DNA of 64,000 bases, taken from assembly GCA_017647795.1 (NCBI GenBank), contig JAGCJX010000029.1, forward strand, positions 62,001 through 126,000. The letters run 5' to 3'. Below, piece after piece: positions 24,792 to 33,897 of the stretch. Under the pieces are notes generated by a model that was not told the origin of the DNA, searched no databases, and saw only the letters and a program-made list of their open reading frames with translations. Position numbers and translations under genes: made by a program. Position 1 is the stretch's first letter, and every line of letters begins with the position of its first letter. Origin of the DNA: Bacteroidales bacterium (GTDB taxonomy: Bacteria > Bacteroidota > Bacteroidia > Bacteroidales > UBA932).

Positions 24792-25727
24792 CTATTGCGG
24801 GAACAGTTCCTCCAGAATTGCAAGATCCATTCGCAGCATTCTTCTGAGCTGCTGATTGGAGGCGTTGTAGTTGAAATGCATGTGGCGGGCCGTATCAATC
24901 TTTTGTTGGGCCGTGAGTTCTGTGGTCGATTTGAGGGCATACTCCTTATGAACGAAAGTGTTGAGTACGACATAGAGTTCGTCATCCGTTAAAAATACGG
25001 AGTCCTTTATTCTGGCAGCAATCTGGCTGAAGGCTTCCGCATTGCGGGTTAGGGAATTGAAATAGCTTCTGGCATCCCTAAAAAAACTTTCACCAAGTTT
25101 GATGTCGCAGAAAGAGGGGATGAAGGGCATACTCCCGATTTCGAGTAGACTGGAGAATGGTGCAACATCCCTTGTGTGAAGCAGCTTGCGTTGGGTGTTG
25201 ACGGTGAGTTTTCCTAGTGGAGAGGCACTTATGAATTTGATCCAAGAGCTGAAATAAGCACAGCCACCTCCCCAGGGGTAAGAGTCCGGAGTATGAGAGG
25301 GATTTGCCACGAACGCGTTTCGATTGACATAGATGATTTCATTCCGCAAAGCTTGGAGGGTTTCTATGGGCAGTATGTTCATCCTGAACGGCTTCCAGTC
25401 AATTGCACGTTCCGATCTTGCGAAAAGAGTCCTTATTCTAGTGCGAAATAAATCGAAAAGTTCAAGGCATTTTTCCTCCGGTCCTGATAGAATAAGGTGA
25501 ATGTGGTTGGACATCAATTCGAATGTGAGTAACCTTACCTCGCTTTGTAGGTGAAGAGCGCTAGCAAGGCTCCACATCCCGTCCTTGAATTCCTCGTCAT
25601 TTCGAAAAATATTTTGCATTTGCGTGCCATCCGTAAACAAATGCCAATAGGGTCCATTGTTGATAAATGCGTTCTCACAAATTCGCTCCTTCTCTGAATA
25701 ACTCAGAGCACAAAAATCCTTCATCAT
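24792..25727 (-). CDS. Y1/HUH transposase, REP-associated (RAYT-like)
   Basis: 311-aa protein from the ATG at 25727; counting from an upstream in-frame TTG at 25805 it would be 337 aa. In the 337-aa numbering the HUH motif is His101-x-His103 in MSNHIHLILSG, preceded by the strand YWHLFTDG, and the likely catalytic Tyr159 is in IIYVNRN, followed by SYPWGG: the order and spacing of Y1_Tnp/REP-associated tyrosine transposases. The C-terminus (residues 295-335, TAQQKIDTARHM... QQLRRMLRMD) looks like a DNA-binding helix-turn-helix. The gene sits between two arrays of palindromes, its probable substrates. The catalytic residues look intact. It appears more AT-rich than the core genes. Confidence 0.85.
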   Translation of the reverse strand: MMKDFCALSYSEKERICENAFINNGPYWHLFTDGTQMQNIFRNDEEFKDGMWSLASALHLQSEVRLLTFELMSNHIHLILSGPEEKCLELFDLFRTRIRTLFARSERAIDWKPFRMNILPIETLQALRNEIIYVNRNAFVANPSHTPDSYPWGGGCAYFSSWIKFISASPLGKLTVNTQRKLLHTRDVAPFSSLLEIGSMPFIPSFCDIKLGESFFRDARSYFNSLTRNAEAFSQIAARIKDSVFLTDDELYVVLNTFVHKEYALKSTTELTAQQKIDTARHMHFNYNASNQQLRRMLRMDLAILEELFPQ

Positions 25728-25802
25728 ACATTTACTTATTATACTTTCCCACAATGCCCCCTGTTTCGTCTTCCTGTTGTACAGAGGCGTAGCGTGACGA
25801 TT

Positions 25803-25810
25803 CAAATTTA
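25803..25810 (-). promoter_or_regulatory. -7 promoter box of the transposase gene
   Basis: Minus-strand TAAATTTG, a full match to TANNTTTG. Its last three bases are the TTG that could be read as a start, so transcription would begin downstream and translation would have to use the ATG at 25727, leaving a leader of about 70 nt. No clear -33 TTG. Confidence 0.45.
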
Positions 25811-25859
25811 CAGGCTTTGTTTCTAAGTTCAGAACATTATTTGCAAAAGTCGTCGTCTA

Positions 25860-26140
25860 TCCACAAAACCAGGTCCTTTCGTGGACGCAGGCTTCGACAG
25901 GCGACGGAAATCCATAAAACACCCGCCCTTTGTGGACAGGACTCGCAAAAGACGACGGCAATCCACAGATCAGGCCGTTTTCGTGGACGCAGGCCCTGGC
26001 AGGCGGCGGCAATCCATAAAACACACGCCTTTCGTGGACAGAAGCCTCATCTAGCAGCCGGTATCCATAAAACACCCGCATTTCGTGGACAGAAGCCTCA
26101 TCTAGCAGCCGGTATCCATAAAACACGCGCCTTTCGTGGA
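25860..26140. repeat. palindrome array 2: six units, 51-bp period
   Basis: Units start at 25860, 25911, 25962, 26013, 26064 and 26115, each 26 nt, all steps exactly 51. Order of cores: B-like, A, B, A, A, A. Two units begin TCCAC rather than TCCAT, making a perfect TCCAC/GTGGA stem. The last two 51-bp blocks (26040-26090 and 26091-26141) are near-identical, a recent tandem duplication. The array lies upstream of the transposase gene. Confidence 0.9.
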
Positions 26141-26163
26141 TGGACAATTTGAAAGGTGGGCCT

Positions 26164-26191
26164 GTGGTGATGACGGAGGAGGACTTTGTTC
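26164..26191. repeat. 28-nt copy of the palindromic element end
   Basis: Identical to 24566-24593 (starts GTGGTGATGACGG, ends GGACTTTGTTC). Here the rest of the ~150-bp element is absent. It lies 23 nt beyond array 2, just as the full element lies about 30 nt beyond array 1, so the pair looks like an array-flanking landmark. The remaining 35 nt before the next gene hold nothing recognisable. Confidence 0.75.
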
Positions 26192-26226
26192 TGAGCTAAA
26201 TGGCTGGAACATTAAATGGGGACCTT

Positions 26227-27195
26227 TTAATCCGACAAACTGAAATCAATTTCATGGACCAATTTGTTGAATTCGAGGATTTCGGGATAGACTTGATCTA
26301 TTTCTGATCGGCGGTTGAGGGAGAGGGCGAGTTTGTGATGGGCCTTTTTGAGGGACTGGAGAGCGGATTTTCCTTTGCGAAGGATGGTCTCGCAGTCTTT
26401 GAGGCGACGACGCATTTCCAAATAAGAACGATCTTCTTCACGGCCTCGGCCTGCTAAGGGCTCACACAATTGTAGATACATTTCGTATTCCGCGGCCAGT
26501 TCCGCCTTTTCGTGTTCTATCCAGCTGCGCATCGGGGCACCGGCCAGCAAGTGCGCCAAGGTATCGCAATAAATTCCGACAAGGGTATCGGCCATCTGAA
26601 CATAGTCCCGCACGACCTCGCCTTGCTTGCGGCGGGCGATGGCTTCTGCACTTTGACCCAACAGCTTGCCCGACCATTTTGCATAACCTTCCGGAATGGT
26701 CATACCCATACCCAACGCGTTGTAATGATGAATCAGAGAATCTGTCTGTCGGCCCAATCCCCGGAGCTGGACTCCGTACTGCTCGTAGCGCGTGGGACTA
26801 CAAAGACTCTTGAGGTTGCGGAAGTAACTTTCCAGCACATCAGAGTAGGCCAAGAATTTTTGAACGGCCTTCTCCTCTTTGATCTGGAAATCCACCACCT
26901 CGTTCAACTGCTGTACCCGTAATTCGGGCGTAATCAGGGTCGCTGTAAAATAAAGGCTGCGTTCGCGACGGCTGTCCGAGAGAGTTTCCAAGACTTGATC
27001 GGGAAACTGACTGAGCGTATCCACGCGTTCACACAACTGACTGACGGTCTCAATCTGCGTCTTGTGCAATACTGAGCAAGCCGCCGCCGTCCACAACAAG
27101 CTCCAAAAGGCTATAAACTGATAAAGGAATGATTTTTTCATGCCCCACAAATCGCCCGCGAAAGGAATTTGTGACAGGGAGTTAGAGTTCTCCAT
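26227..27195 (-). CDS. lipoprotein of unknown function, end of fimbrial operon
   Basis: 322 aa. No domain recognised. An internal MKKSFLYQFIAFWSLLWTAAAC at residues 19-40 looks like a lipoprotein signal with Cys40; the rest is mostly helical and charged (AELAAEYEMYLQLCEP, EEDRSYLEMRRRLKDCET), with coiled-coil character. The ATG at 27195 overlaps the stop of the beta-helix gene as TAATG, so the longer start may be used through coupling; the ATG at 27141 gives a normal signal peptide. It could anchor or assist export of the adhesin encoded upstream (inference). Confidence 0.7.
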   Translation of the reverse strand: MENSNSLSQIPFAGDLWGMKKSFLYQFIAFWSLLWTAAACSVLHKTQIETVSQLCERVDTLSQFPDQVLETLSDSRRERSLYFTATLITPELRVQQLNEVVDFQIKEEKAVQKFLAYSDVLESYFRNLKSLCSPTRYEQYGVQLRGLGRQTDSLIHHYNALGMGMTIPEGYAKWSGKLLGQSAEAIARRKQGEVVRDYVQMADTLVGIYCDTLAHLLAGAPMRSWIEHEKAELAAEYEMYLQLCEPLAGRGREEDRSYLEMRRRLKDCETILRKGKSALQSLKKAHHKLALSLNRRSEIDQVYPEILEFNKLVHEIDFSLSD

Positions 27196-30100
27196 TACCC
27201 ATTTTTAGGCCGTAGGATGTTGACCTTTCGAGTACCGAAGTCTTTTATATTGCTCTTTGACCCCGACTTAAAGGTAATCGTAACCTCTCTTGTACCGCCT
27301 CGGGAGATGGGAATGATTTTATCATTTTCATCATCGGGTGAGCACGTTATCTCGTCATATTTGTATGACCAGTCCGTGATATCGAATTTCCAGTTGTGTG
27401 AGGGCAATCCAACAATTCTTCTCACCTCATTTTCTTTTCCCGTTCCCGTGAACAAGACATTCCGGTATTCCTGATAGATGCCATTATCCGGATACGACAA
27501 GACAACCGATGCATCGTGAGATATATCCAAACCCATGACAATGATGGTTACAAGCACATAGTCATATCCCAAATCCAGACAAATTTCATCCCGGACTTCC
27601 TTCGTTGCTTCTGAAAATGTAAGAAGATTCAGCTCCTTGCTCACATCCAAAAGTGCATCCTCGTACCGGTTGCCATGTTCATCTACGACCCAATACAAGT
27701 CATTACCAGGCACATCAAAGCCAGTCAGATTCATACCTGACACATTGGGCAAGTTTGCCAAACTCTCATTTCCACTGGAATAGATATCAGCCGCTTCATA
27801 CGTTGCCACATTGTTGTAAATCCCTAGGTTTTTCTGGTCCCCGAACGATAGTACCCCCTTTGCCATATAAATACCACCACCAACACCTTCTTCCGCACTT
27901 GTACCGATTGCCTTATTCCCAACAATCAGACCCAGACCAGAAATATTCTTATTTCCAAACGTCATGTTCACACCTCCGTCCAGATACAATCCGCCACCAT
28001 TCTTCGCAATATTATTACGCACATCAGCGGTCACTTTGAGAAGGATGTCCCCAGAAGCATAAATGGCCCCACCATCCCCCGAAGCGGTATTCCCTACATA
28101 GGATCCTCCTTCGCAAGAAATTGATTTTTGCGTTCCTGCATTCTTAATGTACAACGCACCCCCATTGCCTGTGGCCATATTGTTTTTAATTTCACTGCCA
28201 TCGGCAAATGTAAAGACGCCGTCATAAAGAGCGATTGCCCCCCCATTGACAGTATGGACTACAGAAGATGGATCCTTTCCGTTTCCGGAAAGTTCAGTAA
28301 GACCCATAGTGATGTCTCCGTTATTGACATAAAAGGCTCCACCCTCACCGGCAGAATAATTACCGACAATAGTGGCCATAATGCTACTACTGCTGCCGTT
28401 GATATTGATGTTACCACGTTTAATGTCTGTTCCTGTAACATATACGGCTCCACCATTGGCGGTCGCAGTGTTTCCAGTGATTTCAGTAGTGCCTTCTGCT
28501 GTAAAGTCTCCTCCGTTTACAAAAACAGCACCTCCATTTGCAGCATTGTTATTGCTTATTATATTTTCATCAAGACTAATGTTACCTCCTGAGACATACA
28601 CTGCTCCACCGTCACCACCAGCGGAATTCGACTTTAGCGTGATAGTAGAAGATGCCGAGAACTGGCCTCCATCCACATATACCGCTCCACCATCTTTTAT
28701 GGATCTGTTGTTCTGTATCGAAGTTTCTCCATTTGCGATGAATGAGCCCCCACAGTAAACGCCACCGCCATGATTGCCGGCAGTATTTCCATCATTTGAT
28801 GTATTTCCTCCTAATAACAATCTGCCATTATTACCGACAGTAAATACAGAAGGACTGTCCGAGGTTCCTACGCCAAGATAAATTGCTCCGCCGTCACCAT
28901 TATCCGCCTTATTTCCAATGATAGATGCGGTACCATTTACTGTAAAATTACCCTTTGCAATAAATACGGCTCCACCGGATTCTTTTGCTCTATTGCCGGA
29001 CAGAATGGCATTCATGCCAGCAGAGACAACGAATTCGGTTTTCTGCTCCTGATACGCACCACCGCCATGACTTTGTGCAATATTATTTGAAAATGATCCG
29101 CCGTTCAATATGATTTTAGGTGTCCAGTCTCTACCGGCAACCAGTTGGACATACTTGTCTTTCTCAGTCTGACTCAAATAATTCAAGATATTCTCCATCA
29201 GATACACTCCAGCACCATTTCCATCTGTAGTATTGCCTGAAACATTGCCGGAATTCAATGTAAATGTTGCCAGACGGACATAATGTGCATAATTACTACT
29301 TTCTGTCATAATCAATCCGATACCACCACCTAATGTCTCTGCATGATTATTGGAAATATTACCTTTATTCATGGTACAACTGCCGGAGTTGACAAGAAGT
29401 CCGCCACCATATCCCGGGTACTCGTCATTTGGATCGCCGACAGGCTTCGTCCATGAATATTTACCGTCTGATCCCTTGATCACTTCCGATGTCAAAAGAT
29501 TAATTCCGTCAAAAGCTTTGTTCCCGGTTATATCTGTGCCATTAAGAACCAGATCACCGCCAGTGTTAACATGTACACCACCACCTCTGCCATAAACGAC
29601 ATTACCATGTATCTTTCCACCATCCAGATGGATGAAACACTCGTAACTGCTGTGAATTCCACCGCCGACACCACCCAAGGCAGTATTATTTGATATCTGG
29701 GTGCCAGGGTTCATGTAGAAGTAGACACCTCCGGTAAGATGAAGACCGGCAGCACCTTTCAATACTGAAGTATTGCTGTTTATCTCACTGTTATTCTGAA
29801 GAGTCAGCCTGCCTTTGCTCTGCAGCTGTCCGCCGCCGCCATAATACATTGCAGCATTGCCTGTTACTTTCGTATTATCCAGAATAAACGGAACGGCATC
29901 TTTTTCATCAGTTATTTTATCGTCGCCTGCAAAGAGAAATCCGCCACCTCGTCCCTTATTTACAAGGCCGTCTGCTGTTTCCGTCGCCATTGCACGGTTG
30001 TCACGTATGTATGAATCTGTTATTGTCGTTGCTCCCGAAGCATAGATACCTCCTCCACCAGTAGTTGCATAATTATGTTCAATGACAGTATCATCGATCG

Positions 30101-31115
30101 TGCATTCTCCGCTGACTCTTATACCGCCGCCATTTACTCCGCTGTTAAAGCTGATTGTGGAATTGGTTATATTCAACTCACCTGTAGCATTGATACCGCC
30201 ACCACTTACAACCGACGAATTATAGGAGATATCACTGTTTTCAATAGTGCATGGAGCAGAATTTGCAACGTATATGGCACCACCTTCACCTGTTGCTGCA
30301 TTATTTTTTATAGTGCATCCGTCGATTGACAGAGATCCGGTTTGACCTCGCGAATAAATTGCGCCGCCTTGAAGTCCTGCAACATTGTCTTCAAAGATAC
30401 AATCAGTCAGCTCAACACGATAGCCACATATAGCGCCGCCTTGACCTTCAGTCTTATTATGGGATAAAGTAACGTTAGACAGATTTATGAAAGAACCATT
30501 GTTTTTATTAGGAGCCTCACCATATATCACGCCAGCTAAACCTCCATCAGATAACTTACTTCTGTTATACATGATTTTACCACCTGTCATTATCAATGTT
30601 CCTGATGATGAGCAGGTGACAGCTGCACCGATTCTCGGATCAAAGCATCCTGCAATCGTACCACCTTGGATCGTACAAGTACCCGCAACAGAAATTCCTT
30701 TTCTTCCAGTGGATTCATTTTTGTACGGATTATAGATAATACCACCTGGTAGCGCGTACTGTTCTTTACCACTTTGAAGTGGCCATCGGAAAAGTCCATT
30801 TTCATCAATATATCCGGCATGTCCTAAACCTGGATTGGAATCCTTGATAATAAGAGACGCACCTGCCGGCACATCTATCACTTGTGAAGCTCCATCAGTA
30901 TCAGCCAGATACAGCACATAACCGTTCAGGTCAATGGTAAGGGTACCTGAAACTATTATCGGACTTTTCAGCTGAGTATTATCCGTCAGAGTAAAGGTGC
31001 CCGTCATCGTTCCTCCATCATGAGTGGCCGCATACAACTCCGACTTTGTCCACAGAAATGCAGTGATAAAAACAAATATATGGTATAAATATCTTTTCAT
31101 ATTCCAACAAATCAT
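27195..31115 (-). CDS. large beta-helix protein with Pmp-like GGA(I/V) repeats, putative fimbrial adhesin
   Basis: 1306-aa secreted protein. After MKRYLYHIFVFITAFLWTKS and a cleavage region near LYAATH, residues ~150-1090 are built of some 35-40 repeats with GGA(I/V/L)Y and xI.xN elements (GGAIYVANSAPCTIENSDIS), as in chlamydial polymorphic membrane proteins and other right-handed beta-helices. There is no autotransporter barrel; the last ~170 residues are a separate non-repetitive domain. It is read from a TAATG overlap with the fimbrillin-like gene and overlaps the lipoprotein gene the same way, so it belongs to the fimbrial operon. A tip or accessory adhesin is the best guess. Confidence 0.8.
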   Translation of the reverse strand: MICWNMKRYLYHIFVFITAFLWTKSELYAATHDGGTMTGTFTLTDNTQLKSPIIVSGTLTIDLNGYVLYLADTDGASQVIDVPAGASLIIKDSNPGLGHAGYIDENGLFRWPLQSGKEQYALPGGIIYNPYKNESTGRKGISVAGTCTIQGGTIAGCFDPRIGAAVTCSSSGTLIMTGGKIMYNRSKLSDGGLAGVIYGEAPNKNNGSFINLSNVTLSHNKTEGQGGAICGYRVELTDCIFEDNVAGLQGGAIYSRGQTGSLSIDGCTIKNNAATGEGGAIYVANSAPCTIENSDISYNSSVVSGGGINATGELNITNSTISFNSGVNGGGIRVSGECTIDDTVIEHNYATTGGGGIYASGATTITDSYIRDNRAMATETADGLVNKGRGGGFLFAGDDKITDEKDAVPFILDNTKVTGNAAMYYGGGGQLQSKGRLTLQNNSEINSNTSVLKGAAGLHLTGGVYFYMNPGTQISNNTALGGVGGGIHSSYECFIHLDGGKIHGNVVYGRGGGVHVNTGGDLVLNGTDITGNKAFDGINLLTSEVIKGSDGKYSWTKPVGDPNDEYPGYGGGLLVNSGSCTMNKGNISNNHAETLGGGIGLIMTESSNYAHYVRLATFTLNSGNVSGNTTDGNGAGVYLMENILNYLSQTEKDKYVQLVAGRDWTPKIILNGGSFSNNIAQSHGGGAYQEQKTEFVVSAGMNAILSGNRAKESGGAVFIAKGNFTVNGTASIIGNKADNGDGGAIYLGVGTSDSPSVFTVGNNGRLLLGGNTSNDGNTAGNHGGGVYCGGSFIANGETSIQNNRSIKDGGAVYVDGGQFSASSTITLKSNSAGGDGGAVYVSGGNISLDENIISNNNAANGGAVFVNGGDFTAEGTTEITGNTATANGGAVYVTGTDIKRGNININGSSSSIMATIVGNYSAGEGGAFYVNNGDITMGLTELSGNGKDPSSVVHTVNGGAIALYDGVFTFADGSEIKNNMATGNGGALYIKNAGTQKSISCEGGSYVGNTASGDGGAIYASGDILLKVTADVRNNIAKNGGGLYLDGGVNMTFGNKNISGLGLIVGNKAIGTSAEEGVGGGIYMAKGVLSFGDQKNLGIYNNVATYEAADIYSSGNESLANLPNVSGMNLTGFDVPGNDLYWVVDEHGNRYEDALLDVSKELNLLTFSEATKEVRDEICLDLGYDYVLVTIIVMGLDISHDASVVLSYPDNGIYQEYRNVLFTGTGKENEVRRIVGLPSHNWKFDITDWSYKYDEITCSPDDENDKIIPISRGGTREVTITFKSGSKSNIKDFGTRKVNILRPKNG

Positions 31116-32674
31116 TAATTATTCTTACCAAGCACACTTAAAATGTCGTCGGGGAAAACATCTTTTAGATCCTCACTAAAGAGAACACCTTGAGCAACAA
31201 CAGCCAATTCCAGATAAGAATCTGGCATAGAACCACTTGATGTCAATGTGTATTTTTCAAACAATTTGGGCAATTCATCACCGGGTTTTACAATGCCTTT
31301 GGGATACTCTGATTTCAGAGTTCCCACGTAATAGTAATATCCGTCTGAACCGAGTTGCCATCCCAGGGAGTTTGCAGAACCTATTTGAGGTTTTTCCGCA
31401 CCCCAATCGAAAATACCGTCGTTCTCTTTATCCCAACTATCTACAGTAGCCTGTACCTCCTTCCCCCCGATTATCTTATCAACCAGCCAGGAACCCGTGA
31501 GAGCAACACGGATGTAGATATCCCCCAATCCCATATTCTTGATTGACAAATTTTGCTTGACCGGATAATTCCCTTCGTATACGACCTCGTCTTCAATCTC
31601 CACTTTTACCTCTTCCGGCGTAGAGATGACGAAAGTATATTGCTTACCCTCCTGCCAACTGGCTTTATCCCCCAAAATTGCTTTGATGCTTTTACTCAAA
31701 GGATAGCTTCTTCCATCGACATTGATATCAATGCATATTTCCGAATCCTCTGCAAATGCTTGCGGCAGCAAATAAAATGTGTCTCCGATCTGATTTTCAG
31801 CACTTGCTACAAAACCATCTTCATCCAATTGCGAAAAGTCTGTCTTGGAAACCTCCAAATTCCAATCCTTCTCGTTGATTCTACGACTGCCTTGGTCCTG
31901 GATGTTGGAGAATTTGAGTTGTGTCACTTTTCCTTCAGCGATATTCCCCACCTTCACCTTGACAGCACTCAAGATGTGGTTCATAGTGAATACAATCGTC
32001 TGCTTGTTGTCTCCAGGCAGAAGCGCCGGATTGCTCCACGTAATATCGAATTGCTTGGACACATCTGTCGGAACCTTGTAATTTTTGATTGTTAGGAAGT
32101 TGTCTTCTTGTGACACATCATATGCTGCTTGACCGACGGTCGGGTGAACATTGTCTATATGGGGACTATAGGCAAAGAATTTAAGACTGTAGTCCGGACC
32201 CGGCCAATATTTTTGGGGACTGTAGCTGTAATTATCACTTACATCCACGTGGGTGTTGTTCATAAAAAGATCCAGACCTGAATTGGCTCCGGTATAAGGA
32301 TCACTGGTTTTGTTCATCACATAAGCATAGACACCCAGATCATATTTATCCGGAATATCCGCTTTTGTTTTGGGTATCGAATCCAGAGAAACCGTATCTC
32401 TTTTGGAAAGAATATCCTCTACAATGGCATAGATGATCAATGTATCACCATCGACCGTTTGATCGAAGGCGACCGGGTTTGTGACGTAGGATGGAGAAAC
32501 ATTGCCTTTGCTCTTGACCATCTCATTCCAATCTTCGGGCAACCTGACCCCGAACGACAATTGGTCGGTGAGCATGGGAGGTTCGTTTTCGTGCAGCAAT
32601 TCATCGGCGCAAGAGGTAATGAAACCAATTACTGCCACACAAACAAGCAATGTATTTAAGTATTTTCGAATCAT
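31115..32674 (-). CDS. fimbrillin-family lipoprotein, 519 aa
   Basis: Start at ATG 32674 (MIRKYLNTLLV), giving a lipobox VIGFITSC; upstream codons in frame overlap the hairpin and are unlikely to be used. The sequence shows fimbrillin (Mfa-like, FimA superfamily) features: DLGVYAYVMN, SPQKYWPGPDYSLKFFAYSP, ITWSNPALLPGDN, TMNHILSAVKVKV. The C-terminal ~150 residues (ATVDSWDKENDGIFDWG...) form an extra part beyond a normal fimbrillin. Larger than the upstream pilin, it may be an anchor or shaft/tip accessory subunit. Codon use is AT-rich. Confidence 0.8.
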   Translation of the reverse strand: MIRKYLNTLLVCVAVIGFITSCADELLHENEPPMLTDQLSFGVRLPEDWNEMVKSKGNVSPSYVTNPVAFDQTVDGDTLIIYAIVEDILSKRDTVSLDSIPKTKADIPDKYDLGVYAYVMNKTSDPYTGANSGLDLFMNNTHVDVSDNYSYSPQKYWPGPDYSLKFFAYSPHIDNVHPTVGQAAYDVSQEDNFLTIKNYKVPTDVSKQFDITWSNPALLPGDNKQTIVFTMNHILSAVKVKVGNIAEGKVTQLKFSNIQDQGSRRINEKDWNLEVSKTDFSQLDEDGFVASAENQIGDTFYLLPQAFAEDSEICIDINVDGRSYPLSKSIKAILGDKASWQEGKQYTFVISTPEEVKVEIEDEVVYEGNYPVKQNLSIKNMGLGDIYIRVALTGSWLVDKIIGGKEVQATVDSWDKENDGIFDWGAEKPQIGSANSLGWQLGSDGYYYYVGTLKSEYPKGIVKPGDELPKLFEKYTLTSSGSMPDSYLELAVVAQGVLFSEDLKDVFPDDILSVLGKNN

Positions 32675-32709
32675 ACGTTCACAAAGGTCGAATGAATTTT
32701 GTTTAGTAA

Positions 32710-32735
32710 CCGGGAGGGCGGTCAGGCCCGCCCGG
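32710..32735 (-). promoter_or_regulatory. GC-rich intercistronic hairpin
   Basis: Arms 32710-32719 and 32726-32735 pair over 5 + 4 G-C pairs with one A-G mismatch and a 6-nt loop. It lies between the two fimbrillin genes in an AT-rich stretch. There is no T run on the coding side, so it is more likely an mRNA-stability or attenuation element than a full terminator; it could raise the level of the upstream pilin mRNA relative to the genes downstream. Confidence 0.6.
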
Positions 32736-32757
32736 CTGAAAAGTCTAGAGATTGAGA

Positions 32758-33897
32758 CTATGCGTCTTGGTCGTTGCAACCAACATTATCGTTAATTTCT
32801 TCGGTTGCCCACTTGTCAACTGTTGCATCAAATACTACCTCATTCAAATAGAAGGTCAAGTTGAACTTGTAAGCAACACCTTGTTTCAAGTAGTCTTTAG
32901 GAACGGTAATCACCTTAGTCGCTTCGGTCACGGAGTAGTTACCATCCAGGCTAGTATCCAAGGTTACAATGTCATAGACGATAGTAAAAGTCACATTGTG
33001 GCTATCAATACCAGACTCGCCGTTCATCGGAATCAAGAACAAATAGTCATTGGCTCCGAACAAACTTACTTCACTTTCATTTTTCAAGCGAACACCAGCA
33101 GTATTGTAATCACCCAATTCATTCACATCGGGAGTGGTTGCATCGAGCAATTTCGCCATGTCCAAGGTTCCGATTGTGGGATTGCTCCATGCGCCTCTTG
33201 CATGATCCGTAACACCAAATGTATAATCAGCTTCAGTTATCAAGTTAGTACCTCCAAAGGTTATTTCCTTGATGTTGATTTGAGTTTTATTGTCTTTTGT
33301 ATTATCCCAAGCAGTGCGATCCAATTTCGCGCCGAAAGCAATGCGGGTCAATTCGTGTCTGAATTCGAAAGAAACAGTTCTGTCTGCGTCATCCGGATCA
33401 TCAGTAGCGCTGACGGTTTGGGTTTCATCCACCAATACGTCTGTAACAAAATCTTGAGCTACATCCAAGTTGGCAGAGGTCAAGGTATAGCGGAGTACCG
33501 GACAACCTGTGTCATCATTAGTTGACACAACTGAAATATTATTTGAAGTTGCATAGGGAGCATATGCGAAGAAAGTAATCATTTCATCTTTGTCGGTCGG
33601 CCAATATTTCAACGGAGAGTACACCCAAGAGCTGCTAGATTTTTCTACACGTTGGTTGAACATGTAGTTGAAAGGTGAGCTAAGAGAGAAACCTGCTTCC
33701 GCAGTATAAGAAGCGAATACACCGAAGTTATTCAAATTATCATTGGTCAACTCCACAGATTTGGATTGTACTCCACGACCCGTGTAGGTCCCAAAGTTGA
33801 TCGCGTTGTCTTGTTGACGAACGACGTCGTTCATTGAGCAGCTGGTCATTGCCAAGGCTGCCAGGGCGAACATACCCATCATGAAATTCTTTTTCAT
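32758..33897 (-). CDS. fimbrillin-family protein, likely major pilin
   Basis: 379-aa lipoprotein precursor: MKKNFMMGMFALAALAMTSC. Fimbrillin-type features are NFGVFASYTAE, SPLKYWPTDKDEMITFFAYAP and FEFRHELTRIAFGAKLD. The Arg in TYTGRGVQSKS, about 20 residues after the lipid Cys, is a candidate site for the Arg-specific cleavage that triggers type V pilus assembly. The C-terminus FDATVDKWATEE would be the exchanged strand. Third gene of the operon and followed by a hairpin, as expected for an abundant subunit. Confidence 0.8.
   Translation of the reverse strand: MKKNFMMGMFALAALAMTSCSMNDVVRQQDNAINFGTYTGRGVQSKSVELTNDNLNNFGVFASYTAEAGFSLSSPFNYMFNQRVEKSSSSWVYSPLKYWPTDKDEMITFFAYAPYATSNNISVVSTNDDTGCPVLRYTLTSANLDVAQDFVTDVLVDETQTVSATDDPDDADRTVSFEFRHELTRIAFGAKLDRTAWDNTKDNKTQINIKEITFGGTNLITEADYTFGVTDHARGAWSNPTIGTLDMAKLLDATTPDVNELGDYNTAGVRLKNESEVSLFGANDYLFLIPMNGESGIDSHNVTFTIVYDIVTLDTSLDGNYSVTEATKVITVPKDYLKQGVAYKFNLTFYLNEVVFDATVDKWATEEINDNVGCNDQDA

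Noticed and set aside
24792-25727. Ordinary IS200/IS605 insertion sequence
   Set aside because: No TnpB or omega-RNA-like partner and no single pair of subterminal palindromes; instead long arrays of units flank the gene, and the protein has an extended C-terminal helix-turn-helix.
27195-31115. Autotransporter (type V secretion) adhesin
   Set aside because: The repeats resemble Pmp proteins, but there is no C-terminal beta-barrel; the gene context is fimbrial.
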